Part shown: piece after piece, positions 34,758 to 45,211 of the stretch
Position numbering within the stretch: position 1 is the stretch's first letter
How the letters are laid out: every line of letters starts with the position of its first letter
Assembly (NCBI GenBank): GCA_030054095.1
Contig: JASGCO010000030.1
Span: 1 to 51,720, forward strand
DNA from: Sediminibacterium sp.
GTDB lineage: Bacteria > Bacteroidota > Bacteroidia > B-17B0 > Aurantibacillaceae
Reading direction: 5' to 3'
Length of the DNA: 51,720 nt
The notes under the pieces: model-generated
The model's input: only the letters and a program-made list of their open reading frames with translations
The model's database searches: none
Told to the model about the DNA's origin: nothing
Program-made: the position numbers and the translations under genes

Positions 34758-37031
34758 ATGAAACCATTCGCTTTTTTTATGCGGGTTACGGTTGCGCTAT
34801 GCCTGGTATTAGCAGGCTTTAGGCAGGTACGCGCGCAATGTACGGGTTGTACTACTGTTATCAGCAGCAACACATCCACCAGCTATACCGTCAACGCGGG
34901 AACAACACTCTGTATTAACGCAGGGGTTACCTGTTCAGGAAATATCCGGTTAAACGGTGGCACCGTTTGTAATAGCGGTACCGTTACCTCCATGACTTTT
35001 TTATCAGGAATTTTCAATAATTACAATACGTTTAATTCAGCTACCAATGTAGCAGCAAATGTAACCGGAACGACTACCATTAACTGTTACGCCCTATCTC
35101 AGTTTACGGTAAATGGTTCATTTAGTATGTTGGCCTCCACAGTAACCACGCCCCTCACCATTAATATTGAGAAAAAAGCGCAGTTTAAGTTAAGCGGTAA
35201 TCTAACACACAGTAAAGGCAAATTAACCATAAATGTGGGGGTAACCGGGGCTGGTGTACCGCAATCAGAAACACTGTTGAGCATTGCCGGAAACCTAACC
35301 GCCAGTTATGCCGAATTAAATTTAACTAACGAGCGGGAAAGTTTAGTAAGCGTTAACGGTTCAGTGGGATTAAACAACACCTATAATAAAACCATCACCA
35401 ACCGTGGTAGTTTTACCATTGGCGGATTTGTGAACATGACCGGAAACGCTTCCGGAAACGGCATTGTAACCGTAAACAATACCGGTAATTTCAGTGTAGG
35501 GGATTTTTTAACGGCGGCTGTTTCCAATGCCACTGTAAACATCACCAATGACGTAGGAGGAGTATTTTCGGTGTATTCCAGTTTAACATTAGGAGCTGCC
35601 AATCATAAGTTTGTTAATAAGAATACCGCTAACATAAATCTGGATATTATTGTAACGGCCGGAGCACTGATTAATGAAAAAAACCTGACAGTAAGGGATC
35701 TGGATGTACGGGCGGCTCAGGCCACCAATAGCGGTTATCTGAGGGTTAACCGAAACCTATTGGCCAATACCACAACCGGCATTGTTAATAACAACGCCTT
35801 TATTGATATTGTAGGGAAACTAAGTAACAAAGCCACGTTTAATCTGGCAGCGAAGAGTGTGCTGAAAACGGATAGCTGTATTAATACCGGAACAGCGGCT
35901 TATTTAAAAGGGCCGGTATCGGCTGGTAGTGGATTAGTGGATTATGCCCGTTTGGTAATTAAAGGCGGATCGCGCACCGATGGGTTTGTAAATGGGTATT
36001 TAATTGTTCATGATTTAACACTGACCAGTAACGCTTCTAACCTGAATTACGGATTTGATCAGGTAACTAATCCCGGTAACATTGCGGGTACCGTTACTTT
36101 TGCGGCAAGGGCAGCTTCTACGGTGGGTGCACCGATTGTTATAAATTGCGTGGCGCTGATGGCTGGGTATAGTTTTCAGGGGCAGGCCCGCCCGGCAACT
36201 ATTTGTCAGGGTGCCTGTACGGATCTGGAAGCGCATTTGTATGAGATTATTCCAACCGGCCCGGGTCAGTCGTCTTATTCTGAGATAGATCTGACGGGTT
36301 TTACCTGGCAGCCGGGCAATCTAAGTGGACAGTATGTAAATGTGTGCCCTACTGCCAATACTACCTATACGGCTAGTGTGTCGTATCTGGGATGTGTGTT
36401 TACTGTTACGGTGGGGGTTACGGTAGTGATTCCCAGTCTGGTAGTCAATTCGGGCGCCATGATTTTACTTAGTGCTTTGCCCGCCAGTCCACAAGTGCTG
36501 AATGCCACTGTAAGTGGAGGATGGGGAAGTTTGACCTATAACTGGACGCCCGCCACTTATTTATCATCGGCCAGCAGTTTAAATCCAAGTGTAAATTTCC
36601 CTTCCACACCAGCTTCTTATCCTTTAACCTACAACTTAACAGTTACTGATGCTGCGGGTTGTTCCGCGTCGGCATCTACAGGCATCTATCTTATCAGCGC
36701 CCTTCAAAACAAAGAGCATTACGCTATATTGAACCGGGAACTGGATGCCGGGTATTATAACACAGTATTGAATAACGGGAATAAGACACTCTTCTTTATG
36801 TTTGAAGAAGAATATCAGAATGTTCCCTCCGGAGCATTAGTGTACACGATTGCAGATGATAATAATGCTGTGTTGGCCGGAATACCCACACTTGTGAAAA
36901 AAATAGGCGATAACCGTTTTGCGGTAAATATTTCAGGAATTACTCCCGCATTAACTGTTGGGCAGTACTACAAGCTTATTGTGAAAAACGAAAAAGAAGA
37001 AATCTGGCAGGGACGCTTTAAAGTAAATTAG
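34758..37031 (+). CDS. Large exported repeat protein with CxxC module and PKD/SprB-like domain
   Basis: Product of 757 residues from the ATG at 34758 (an in-frame TTG lies 6 bases before it). A signal peptide ends FRQVRAQ, then QCTGCTTVISSNTSTSYTV and LCINAGVTCSGNIRLNGGT repeat the cysteine module of the preceding protein. Residues about 60-450 are beta-solenoid-like Asn/Thr-rich repeats. A Cys-containing segment (ATICQGACTDLEAHLY, near 480) leads to an Ig/PKD-like domain (about 500-650, TYNWTPATYLSSASSLNPSV, LTYNLTVTDAAGCSAS), as in SprB-type surface adhesins. The last 100 residues form a separate beta domain ending GQYYKLIVKNEKEEIWQGRF. It is probably displayed at the cell surface. Confidence 0.8.
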   Translation: MKPFAFFMRVTVALCLVLAGFRQVRAQCTGCTTVISSNTSTSYTVNAGTTLCINAGVTCSGNIRLNGGTVCNSGTVTSMTFLSGIFNNYNTFNSATNVAANVTGTTTINCYALSQFTVNGSFSMLASTVTTPLTINIEKKAQFKLSGNLTHSKGKLTINVGVTGAGVPQSETLLSIAGNLTASYAELNLTNERESLVSVNGSVGLNNTYNKTITNRGSFTIGGFVNMTGNASGNGIVTVNNTGNFSVGDFLTAAVSNATVNITNDVGGVFSVYSSLTLGAANHKFVNKNTANINLDIIVTAGALINEKNLTVRDLDVRAAQATNSGYLRVNRNLLANTTTGIVNNNAFIDIVGKLSNKATFNLAAKSVLKTDSCINTGTAAYLKGPVSAGSGLVDYARLVIKGGSRTDGFVNGYLIVHDLTLTSNASNLNYGFDQVTNPGNIAGTVTFAARAASTVGAPIVINCVALMAGYSFQGQARPATICQGACTDLEAHLYEIIPTGPGQSSYSEIDLTGFTWQPGNLSGQYVNVCPTANTTYTASVSYLGCVFTVTVGVTVVIPSLVVNSGAMILLSALPASPQVLNATVSGGWGSLTYNWTPATYLSSASSLNPSVNFPSTPASYPLTYNLTVTDAAGCSASASTGIYLISALQNKEHYAILNRELDAGYYNTVLNNGNKTLFFMFEEEYQNVPSGALVYTIADDNNAVLAGIPTLVKKIGDNRFAVNISGITPALTVGQYYKLIVKNEKEEIWQGRFKVN

Positions 37032-37032
37032 T

Positions 37033-37548
37033 ATGATCCATCGTATAAACACCATCTTGTCGGTTTTTCTTCTGATTGTAGCAGGAGTATTGATTTTTTT
37101 TACGGTAAAAAATTACCGGAAACAGGCCTATGTGAATGTTAACAAGGTTTTTGAAGAGTTCGCTTTTAAGAAAAAAGTGGAAGCCGATTTGAAAAAAGTT
37201 CAGTTGGCGCGTCAGGCGTATCTGGATAGTCTTAAATTACAGATACAATCCGCTTTAGCAAACCCTGAAGACAGGGTTCAAAATAGCCGTGTGGAAGAGA
37301 TGAAAAAAGTGTATTTGCTAAAAGAAGATCAGTTTATTAAAGAGCAAGAGCAAACATTTCAAACGTATAATGAACAAATCTGGAAACAACTCAATCAGTA
37401 TGTGGAAGATTATGGAAAGGAACATCAGATAGATTATTTGTATGGAGCAACAGGTCAGGGCAATCTGATGTACGCTACAGAGAAGGATGATGTAACAAAG
37501 GATATTATTACTTACATAAATGCGAAGTATGCGGGAAGTAACAAATAA
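37033..37548 (+). CDS. Skp/OmpH-like periplasmic chaperone
   Basis: Product of 171 residues with an N-terminal hydrophobic segment (about 7-27) that may be an uncleaved membrane anchor. The mature part has the OmpH/Skp layout: a first beta strand with YVNVNKVFEEFAFKKKVEAD, a long charged helical hairpin (about 45-120), and the closing segment YLYGATGQGNLMYATEKDD, then VTKDIITYINAKY. Skp proteins keep outer-membrane or exported proteins unfolded in the periplasm. It starts one base after the stop of the surface-protein gene and overlaps the next lipoprotein gene by 29 bases, so it looks like a dedicated chaperone for the giant exported proteins of this operon. Confidence 0.88.
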   Translation: MIHRINTILSVFLLIVAGVLIFFTVKNYRKQAYVNVNKVFEEFAFKKKVEADLKKVQLARQAYLDSLKLQIQSALANPEDRVQNSRVEEMKKVYLLKEDQFIKEQEQTFQTYNEQIWKQLNQYVEDYGKEHQIDYLYGATGQGNLMYATEKDDVTKDIITYINAKYAGSNK

Positions 37549-38098
37549 CTATCTGTTTTTAAAATGGGTGACTGTTTTACTTTTAAGCGGTGGTTTTTTT
37601 AGCTGCCGTACAGAAACATCTCTGGCAGTAACAAAAGACATTAAACAGTATCACTTTACGATTAGCCCCGTTTCTACAGAACAGTTGGTGGCCGCAAATT
37701 ATGGAGGCGCGTCCTTACGTAAAACAGAAAGGGACTCTATTGAACAGGCATACCAGCACTATGTATGCTTTAAAATGGAAGTGCGCATTGATGGATGTAG
37801 TGAAGACATCACGCATTATGTGGATCCGGGCTACCAAATGGAAGTGAGTGAAGAGGAACTACAGAATTATTATCTAAGCGGCATGCAGTCAAATTTGGAA
37901 CTTGTGGAAGGTAATACAGCTAAACCCTGTCAGATTTATTTTTATGAACGCAATTTTGCACTCACCGGCAAGAACACGTTTTTGATTGGCTTTGAACGCC
38001 CGGGAAAATCAGAGGATGTAAAATTGAGTTATACCAATGCATATTTAAACACAGGCACACTATTTATAGACCTCAGTAAAAGTAAAATACTAATATAA
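37520..38098 (+). CDS. Putative lipoprotein of the giant operon
   Basis: Product of 192 residues. The signal region WVTVLLLSGGFFSC has a lipobox-like end with Cys at residue 29 (start at 37520) or 26 (start at 37529). The mature part contains KDIKQYHFTISPVSTEQLV, YVCFKMEVRIDGCSEDITHY, a cysteine in NTAKPCQIYFYERNFAL and a C-terminal strand TLFIDLSKSKILI. No family recognised. The gene overlaps the chaperone gene and is 13 bases upstream of the first giant gene, so the product is likely part of the same envelope assembly. Confidence 0.72.
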   Translation: MRSMREVTNNYLFLKWVTVLLLSGGFFSCRTETSLAVTKDIKQYHFTISPVSTEQLVAANYGGASLRKTERDSIEQAYQHYVCFKMEVRIDGCSEDITHYVDPGYQMEVSEEELQNYYLSGMQSNLELVEGNTAKPCQIYFYERNFALTGKNTFLIGFERPGKSEDVKLSYTNAYLNTGTLFIDLSKSKILI

Positions 38099-38111
38099 GA
38101 ATACAGAGATT

Positions 38112-41100
38112 ATGTTGCGTAACTTATGTAAAACCAGAACCCGCCGGATTATCAGTTTTTATTTACTGATAACTTTATTAGCCGAAATTATTTACCCTAC
38201 AGCGGCACTGGCACTTACCTCAGGGCCTTCTACACCCGAGGTACAATCGTTTGAGCCGGTTTCGTCTTCCGATATGGTAGATGTATTCAGCGGCGACTTT
38301 AAATACAATATTCCACTGCTGGATGTAGGCGGTTATCCTATTAATATAGCCTACAATTCAGGTATTGGGACTGATCAGGAAGCCAGTTGGGTGGGTTTAG
38401 GCTGGAATCTGAATCCGGGAAACATTTCGAGAGCCATGCGTGGTTTACCCGATGATTTTGACGGAACCGATATTGTAAAGAAAGAATTTAACATGAAACC
38501 CAACCGTACTTTTGGAATTAATGCCGGGGTTGGTTTTGAGGTATTTGGTTTTGAAAAGAACAGTAAACCGGGGACTAAGAAAACACTAGGATTTAAACCA
38601 AGAGCAGCGGTTTCGGTTAACTACAATACCTACAAAGGATTTGGTGTAGAAACCTCTTATGGCATCGGGATCTCCGCCGGGGTTTCAGGAAAAGGCTCTC
38701 TGGATGCCGGATTAGGTCTTCATGCCAGCGCCACCGGAGGCCTGGATATTGCGCCAAATGTTAGTTTTAAAGCGGAATCCGCTAAGAAAATTAATGAAAA
38801 TCATGACTATCTGGTGAGACGCGGTGGGGCAAGTATTGGAGGATCGTTTAATACACGAGCTGGACTTAAGCAACTGGATTTTTCTGCTACACTTTCATCA
38901 TCTATCGAAAAGCGCGGCTATGTACCTGCTGTAAATAGTGGAGGGCAAGTGGTTGGTATGGAGTATATGTCCAGTAATTTAGCCTCAAAAGGATTGGGGT
39001 CAGGGGGCTCTGTTAATTTCGGACTTCAGACGTATGTTCCGCACATTTCTATGCCCATGATCAATAATAGTATTAGCCTGAACGTAAAAACCGGAGTCCA
39101 GTTTTATGGTGTGGATCTGGCACTAACACTTGGTGGGTATTATTCAAGCCAGAAGCTGGCTCAGAATAGTATGGATATGAACGCGTATGGTTATATGTAT
39201 GCTGACAAGGGACAGGCAGATATTTCAGCGTTAATGGATTTTAACCGCGAGAAAGATGGCAGTTTTAGCCGCTTTACCAAAAATTTGCCCGTAACAAATT
39301 TCACTTATGACCTTTATAGTGCTTCCGGTCAGGGTATTGGCGGTACCTTTCGTCCATTTCGTCATGATGTAGGGCATGTGTTTGACAATTATTCGAGTGG
39401 TACATCTTCCAGTACATCGCTTGGTCTTGAGTTGGGAGCGGGAGCCCTGTTAAAAGCAGGGGCGGATTTTACTCAGGTATTTGTAAATAACACCAGCGGA
39501 AAATGGACGCAAAAAAATAAAGCCCTTAAACCCTTTTCATTTCAAGGGAAAAGCGGTAGTGCCAAGGCCGACGAACCTTATTATTTCAGGGCTGTTGGTG
39601 AAAAAATTGCCGATCAGGCAAATATGGGTATTTACAATCAACTCGGTGGCGATAAAGCCAAGGCTATACGTCTGAGCCAAACGGGATCGAATTCCGCCAA
39701 TATTACTGCTGAGAATGATTTGATCAGTGATCCCAATGCGGCAAGTGGCTCTGGTGCTGTTTCGCAGTACCTGCATACCAACCGGCAAGCGCGTAACCAA
39801 AATTTCAGTGTATTAAACCTGGAAGAGGCCAAGACGTTTGCTTTACAAAAGAATTATTATAACGGCACCGGAGTTGCAAACTTAAAAAATCAGAATCTAT
39901 CTAAGGTTTATACCGGCACAACCCAACAGCCCAATAAACATCATATCGGCGAAATTACTGTATTAAATACGCAAGGGCAACGTTACATTTATGGCTTACC
40001 AGCTTATAATATGGTGCAAAAGGATGTTAACTTTAACATCAGCGGTTCTTCTTTTGACTGCACAAGTGGACTGGTAGATTATACGCCTAACGATGCCAGT
40101 ATTAATAATAACCGGGGACGTGATAATCATTTTAGTGCTACCAGCGTACCGCCTTACGCATACAGTTATTTACTAACGGCTATTGTGTCGGATGATTATG
40201 TGGATGTAAGTGGCGATGGGCCAACAGATGACGATTTAGGAACATACACCAAATTTCATTACAAAAAGATAACCGGATCAGGCCAGAGTAATTATCAGTG
40301 GAAAATGCCGGCTACCACCGGTGGAGGCAAAGCCAATTACAGTGAAGGTTCCAAATCGGATCTGAGAGATCAGATGGCGAGTTATTCATACGGTTCAAAG
40401 GAATTATGGTACCTGGATGAGATTGAAACCAAAAACCACATTGCGGTATTTGAAACATCGAACCGGTCCGATGGACAGGGGGTGAGTAGTGAACATGGAG
40501 GAACAACCAATGTCGTGCCCCAGCAAAAACTAGATAAAATTATTCTGTATTCAAAGCCAGAATATAAAGCGGCTATTGCCAATGCTGCAACCCCTGCAGT
40601 GCCTATAAAAACGGTATATTTTACCTATGATTACAGTTTGTGTCCGGGTACCTACAACAGTACTGCCGGCGGAAAATTGACCTTGAAATCGGTGTATTTT
40701 ACTTACGGTAAATCAGACCGGGCACGTTTTAATACTTATACATTTACATACGGTTTAAATAAGCCGTACTCCCCAAAGGCTTATGATCGCTGGGGAAATT
40801 ACAAACCGGATCCGGCAGCTTCCTGCGGGAGCGATTATGGTTATGGCACCAATTTTCTTTCCAATGCGGAGTTCCCTTATACCAATCAGGATAAAACCAT
40901 ACAGGATCAGAACGCTGAAGTATGGCAACTAAAAGGGATAGGCCTACCAAGTGGCGGCGATATTGCTGTTACCTATGAGTCGGATGATTACGCTTTTGTA
41001 CAGAATTACCCAGCCGGGCAAATGCTGGAGGTAGTTTCTTCCAGCAAAACGCAACCCACAGCCCCTGTATCTACCGCTCAATGGGCGGATGAAAAGTTGT

Positions 41101-44100
41101 TCACCGCTACCGGCAGTCCTTATGAAAATTACTCCTATCTGATTGTAAGCGGCATAGATCCTTCTGTAAATACAACTGGCGCGTTCAGGCAATATTATAT
41201 GAAAGACCTTTTGAATGGTGCTAAAAAGATGCATTTCCGGTTTCTGGTAAATTTAACCAAGCCTTCGGGAACGAACGCTAATTTTTATGAATACGTAAGT
41301 GGTTACGCCGAAGTGGAAGACGCGGGCTATATTGGCACCAACTCCAATCAGGCCTGGATTAAAGTCAAGAACGTGGGCGTAAAACGCCAGGAGTCGGCAA
41401 ATAATCAGATTAACCCTATTGCCTTAGCGGCGATTCAGTTTGCACGTTTAAATTATGCCGAAGCGGTATGGGGTAGTAATTTTAATCCGCCTACGGATGT
41501 AGAAGATGCCTTAAAACAATTGGCCAACAGCGCGTTCGGATCTTTAAAAACCATGGTAACCGGATTTAAGAACCCGAATAAGACCATTGCCGACGCTGAA
41601 AAATGCGCCTTGTTTAAACCTCATAAATCCATGGTGCGCTTATACAATGGCACGGGTAAAAAACTGGGCGGCGGCTCGCGGGTGAAACAATTGCTGTTAA
41701 CCGACAACTGGAGCAGTATGACTGCAGCCGGCGGCGGTTCGCAGGATAATGCAACCTATGGTCAGATATATACTTATACCACACTGGATGAAACGAACCG
41801 GACGATCAGTTCTGGTGTAGCCAGTTATGAGCCTATGATTGGCGGCGAAGAAATTTCGATGCGGCAACCCCTTTGGTTTGGCAGCAACAAATGGACGATT
41901 CTGGCACCCGATGACCGCTATTTTACAGAAGGGCCTTACGGAGAATCCTTTTACCCTTCAGCGGGTGTAGGGTATTCATCGGTGAAAGTGAGCAGTTATG
42001 TGCCCGCTAATGCTCCTGTAGAGCAGCGTAACGGGTATAAACAATACGAATACTATACGGCCAAGGATTACCCTACCCTTACAGAAAGTACGCCTATCAT
42101 CCCCAAGCAACACCGCCCACCACTGGGTAACCTGCTTAAAATTTTCAGCCGCGATTTTATTTATACCTCACAGGGCTTTGTGGTAAAAACCAACGACATG
42201 CATGGCAAACCCAAAGCAGAACTTGATTTTGCCGAAGGAAATCCCAGTCCGGTTAAAGAAACGCGTTACTATTTTAAAACCAAGGGGGGCACGTATCAAA
42301 CCCCTTCGCAGCGCGATAATTTTAACGACGCGTCGTATAACGGAAACGAACTGGATAATGTGTGTAAAGTAATTGGAAATGATGGTAAAGTAAGCGATAA
42401 AACCATTGGCGTGGATTTTGACGCGGTAACCGACTTCAGAGAATCGGAAACCAATACCACTCATGTGGGGAGTCAGGGCAATGTGGCCAATTTTCTGATC
42501 GGAATTATTCCGGGAGTGTTTCCTACTGTATGGCCACGCTTTAATAAAGAAATTTCACGTTTCCGATCGGCTACCTTATCGAAAGTGGTTAACCAGTATG
42601 CTATTCTGGAAAAAGTGGTAGTAAGAGAAAACGGCGCGCAGATTGAAACCGAGAATCTGGCATTTGATGCCGTAACCGGCGACGCCCTGGTAACCCGAAG
42701 TAAAAACGCTTTTGGGGATGATGTGTATAATCTGAATTATCCATCGCACTGGGGGTACGATTTAATGGGCCCTGCTTATAAAAACCAGGGTATCGTGTTT
42801 GAAAATGTAAGCGGTATTTCGGGTGGATTTGCTCCGGTGAGCAACGCCTCGGCGTATTTTACCATTGGCGATGAAGTGGGCATAACCCCAAGTACCGGCA
42901 CGGCGTTTAAAGCCTGGGTATGTGGTATCAGCGGCAGCGCGGTTAGCCTGATAGACGATCAGGGGAACGCGGTTAGTACCAGTAGCGGCTGTGCCATTAA
43001 AATATTGCGATCCGGACGGCGTAACCTGATGGCCCAACCCATGGCGGCCCTCAGCAGTCTGGAAAACCCTTTACCTTCTAACAGCACTAGTCCTATCAGT
43101 ATCAGCAGCAGTCATAAAATCTTGAATGCAAGCGGCACAAGCTTTTCGGATCAATGGCAAATGCCTAAGGGGTATGTAAATGTAAACGCGCCGAATACCT
43201 GTAACTGCAGTATTTCGCAAACCGGAACAGACCTTGTTAATTTTATAGAAACTCTGTTTAACCGTAAAAATAACGCTATTGATTTTTCGGTCAGTCCATA
43301 CTATCATTGCAATTCCTATGCTAAAAACAGTTCTTTTTACAACAACGCCTTCTTAAATGGGGGATTGATACCGTGTGCTGTAACTAGTTATACGCCCGGA
43401 TGCAGTTATGGAATATATACGCCCTGTCCCCCCTATTTGTATGCCGCTAACTTTAACGGTGGTACATTTTTTGGCCAATTGCAAGCCAATTCTTCTGCTC
43501 TTTGGAAAACGCCCAATGTTCCGCTTATTCAATCCGCAGGTTTACCTTATGCGAATATGCTGTTAAGCCCCGGATTTAATACGCCGTTGGCTGCACCGGA
43601 TTATGGCAATTATAATTTTGCACAAAATTTACTGAACCTGATTCCCTATTCGCCGAATGCGACCCCTGATATTGGCACCGCGCATGCTGTAAACTGGGTA
43701 GGGCCGGGTATTGCTTCTGGGTCTATATTTGTTAATGGTACACTGTTAATAGGGTATCTTCACAGTGTAGTGATTGATCCATTAAACGGGCTTTCTCCTA
43801 ATGTTAACCCATCTACAGCCTGTGAAGTCAGTATGGATTTTGGACCCGGCGCGGTTAACTGGACCAGCACTATGGAAACAGAATTTTTAAAACTAGCGGC
43901 GGCCAGTAACCCTAATTATGTGGATATTGTGCCAGACGCTGTACAAACCTCGTGCAGTGGTTCAGAGCTTAGCGCCACCTTTAAGTTGTTTAACTCGGGC
44001 AATACATTATTGTATTCGTGGCCTATTAAACTAAAAACCTCGTGTATGAATGGGTTTTTAACCAACTGCAACGGACAAACCAATAACAGCATTTGCGGAA

Positions 44101-45209
44101 AAGTGGAAAACATGCGGGTCAATCCGTTTTTTGCAGGACTGAAGGGCAACTGGAGGGCCAAAACGGCGTATTCTTATTTAACCGGTCGCCAGCAAACCCA
44201 ATCGGGCACGCTTACAAATACAGATGTAAGGCGGGATGGGTACTTTACGGCCTTTACCCCTCTGTATGCGCCAAACAGTAATGGTCCATGGAATATGAAT
44301 ATAGCAAACTGGACTTTTACTTCGGAAGTAAGCAAATACAATGTACTTGGTTTGGCCGTGGAGTCGAAAGATCCGCTGGGATTATACTCTTCTATGCTTT
44401 ATGGCTATAATGAACGCCTGCCTATTGCGCAGGCAGCCAATGCCCGTTTAAGGGAAATAGCGTACGATGGTTTTGAAGATTATGACTTCTATCCGGCAAC
44501 CTGTTACCGTGAACACCATTTTAATTTTATGGACGCGCTTAACCAGACTCAGATTACAAGAACGAACCAGGAATCACATACCGGGCAGTTTTCTTTAAAA
44601 GTACAGAGCGGAAATACAGCGTCAATTACCAAAAAAGTAAGCACTGTTCAACAACTTGCCGGCACTAACACCAATTACTGTAATTACCTGTTAAAAGACT
44701 ACGATTTTATTTATCCGTTTTCTCCGGTATCGGGCACGAACGCCTCAGTAACCAAAGACTATGTGGTATCGTACTGGGTAAAACAAAGCAGTAGCGCCGG
44801 TTCGCCCCTGCCATTAAATTACGTTAATGCCGGCTTGCAGGTTACCAACGCGCAGGGTGTGCCCTTTGCCATTAAAGATCAGAAACGCAGCGTTATTATT
44901 GATGGCTGGCAACGCGAAGAATACACATTCAGCATACCGGGGAATTACAGTGGTAATATGATTTTCAGACTACAGAATACCAGCGGCACTACCGCCTATT
45001 TTGATGACCTGCGGGTTCATCCGCACAACAGCAGCATGAAAGCGTATGTTTACCACCCGGTGAACCTTAAGTACGTAGCCGAACTGGATGCCAATAATTT
45101 TGCCACGTTTTATGAATACGACGCACAGGGCAATCTAGTGCGTGTGAAAAAAGAAACGGAACGAGGCATAATGACGGTTCAGGAATCGAAAACCCATATA
45201 AAGAAATAA
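38112..45209 (+). CDS. Giant Rhs/YD-related surface protein, 2365 residues
   Basis: Exported protein. After a signal region (about 15-36) the N-terminal domain has the Bacteroidota Rhs-type hallmark: VDVFSGDFKYNIPLLDVGGY and NIAYNSGIGTDQEASWVGLG, then GWNLNPGNISR (about 57-107). Long beta-rich regions follow, with many Tyr/Gly strands as in YD-repeat barrels. Residues about 2118-2310 look like a carbohydrate-binding jelly-roll (GFEDYDFYPA, HTGQFSLKVQSGNT, DGWQREEYTFSIPGN, TAYFDDLRVHP). The protein ends with one YD-type unit (FYEYDAQGNLVRVKKETERG, about 2335-2352), the common end of this family. No toxin or sorting domain is seen. It appears to be one half of a two-protein system with the giant gene at 45995. 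Confidence 0.88.
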   Translation: MLRNLCKTRTRRIISFYLLITLLAEIIYPTAALALTSGPSTPEVQSFEPVSSSDMVDVFSGDFKYNIPLLDVGGYPINIAYNSGIGTDQEASWVGLGWNLNPGNISRAMRGLPDDFDGTDIVKKEFNMKPNRTFGINAGVGFEVFGFEKNSKPGTKKTLGFKPRAAVSVNYNTYKGFGVETSYGIGISAGVSGKGSLDAGLGLHASATGGLDIAPNVSFKAESAKKINENHDYLVRRGGASIGGSFNTRAGLKQLDFSATLSSSIEKRGYVPAVNSGGQVVGMEYMSSNLASKGLGSGGSVNFGLQTYVPHISMPMINNSISLNVKTGVQFYGVDLALTLGGYYSSQKLAQNSMDMNAYGYMYADKGQADISALMDFNREKDGSFSRFTKNLPVTNFTYDLYSASGQGIGGTFRPFRHDVGHVFDNYSSGTSSSTSLGLELGAGALLKAGADFTQVFVNNTSGKWTQKNKALKPFSFQGKSGSAKADEPYYFRAVGEKIADQANMGIYNQLGGDKAKAIRLSQTGSNSANITAENDLISDPNAASGSGAVSQYLHTNRQARNQNFSVLNLEEAKTFALQKNYYNGTGVANLKNQNLSKVYTGTTQQPNKHHIGEITVLNTQGQRYIYGLPAYNMVQKDVNFNISGSSFDCTSGLVDYTPNDASINNNRGRDNHFSATSVPPYAYSYLLTAIVSDDYVDVSGDGPTDDDLGTYTKFHYKKITGSGQSNYQWKMPATTGGGKANYSEGSKSDLRDQMASYSYGSKELWYLDEIETKNHIAVFETSNRSDGQGVSSEHGGTTNVVPQQKLDKIILYSKPEYKAAIANAATPAVPIKTVYFTYDYSLCPGTYNSTAGGKLTLKSVYFTYGKSDRARFNTYTFTYGLNKPYSPKAYDRWGNYKPDPAASCGSDYGYGTNFLSNAEFPYTNQDKTIQDQNAEVWQLKGIGLPSGGDIAVTYESDDYAFVQNYPAGQMLEVVSSSKTQPTAPVSTAQWADEKLFTATGSPYENYSYLIVSGIDPSVNTTGAFRQYYMKDLLNGAKKMHFRFLVNLTKPSGTNANFYEYVSGYAEVEDAGYIGTNSNQAWIKVKNVGVKRQESANNQINPIALAAIQFARLNYAEAVWGSNFNPPTDVEDALKQLANSAFGSLKTMVTGFKNPNKTIADAEKCALFKPHKSMVRLYNGTGKKLGGGSRVKQLLLTDNWSSMTAAGGGSQDNATYGQIYTYTTLDETNRTISSGVASYEPMIGGEEISMRQPLWFGSNKWTILAPDDRYFTEGPYGESFYPSAGVGYSSVKVSSYVPANAPVEQRNGYKQYEYYTAKDYPTLTESTPIIPKQHRPPLGNLLKIFSRDFIYTSQGFVVKTNDMHGKPKAELDFAEGNPSPVKETRYYFKTKGGTYQTPSQRDNFNDASYNGNELDNVCKVIGNDGKVSDKTIGVDFDAVTDFRESETNTTHVGSQGNVANFLIGIIPGVFPTVWPRFNKEISRFRSATLSKVVNQYAILEKVVVRENGAQIETENLAFDAVTGDALVTRSKNAFGDDVYNLNYPSHWGYDLMGPAYKNQGIVFENVSGISGGFAPVSNASAYFTIGDEVGITPSTGTAFKAWVCGISGSAVSLIDDQGNAVSTSSGCAIKILRSGRRNLMAQPMAALSSLENPLPSNSTSPISISSSHKILNASGTSFSDQWQMPKGYVNVNAPNTCNCSISQTGTDLVNFIETLFNRKNNAIDFSVSPYYHCNSYAKNSSFYNNAFLNGGLIPCAVTSYTPGCSYGIYTPCPPYLYAANFNGGTFFGQLQANSSALWKTPNVPLIQSAGLPYANMLLSPGFNTPLAAPDYGNYNFAQNLLNLIPYSPNATPDIGTAHAVNWVGPGIASGSIFVNGTLLIGYLHSVVIDPLNGLSPNVNPSTACEVSMDFGPGAVNWTSTMETEFLKLAAASNPNYVDIVPDAVQTSCSGSELSATFKLFNSGNTLLYSWPIKLKTSCMNGFLTNCNGQTNNSICGKVENMRVNPFFAGLKGNWRAKTAYSYLTGRQQTQSGTLTNTDVRRDGYFTAFTPLYAPNSNGPWNMNIANWTFTSEVSKYNVLGLAVESKDPLGLYSSMLYGYNERLPIAQAANARLREIAYDGFEDYDFYPATCYREHHFNFMDALNQTQITRTNQESHTGQFSLKVQSGNTASITKKVSTVQQLAGTNTNYCNYLLKDYDFIYPFSPVSGTNASVTKDYVVSYWVKQSSSAGSPLPLNYVNAGLQVTNAQGVPFAIKDQKRSVIIDGWQREEYTFSIPGNYSGNMIFRLQNTSGTTAYFDDLRVHPHNSSMKAYVYHPVNLKYVAELDANNFATFYEYDAQGNLVRVKKETERGIMTVQESKTHIKK

Positions 45210-45211
45210 GC

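Noticed and set aside
36720..37031. Possible T9SS sorting domain at the end of the 757-residue protein
   Set aside because: The last 100 residues form a beta domain but lack the usual type A pattern (no YPNP-like start), so it is not called.
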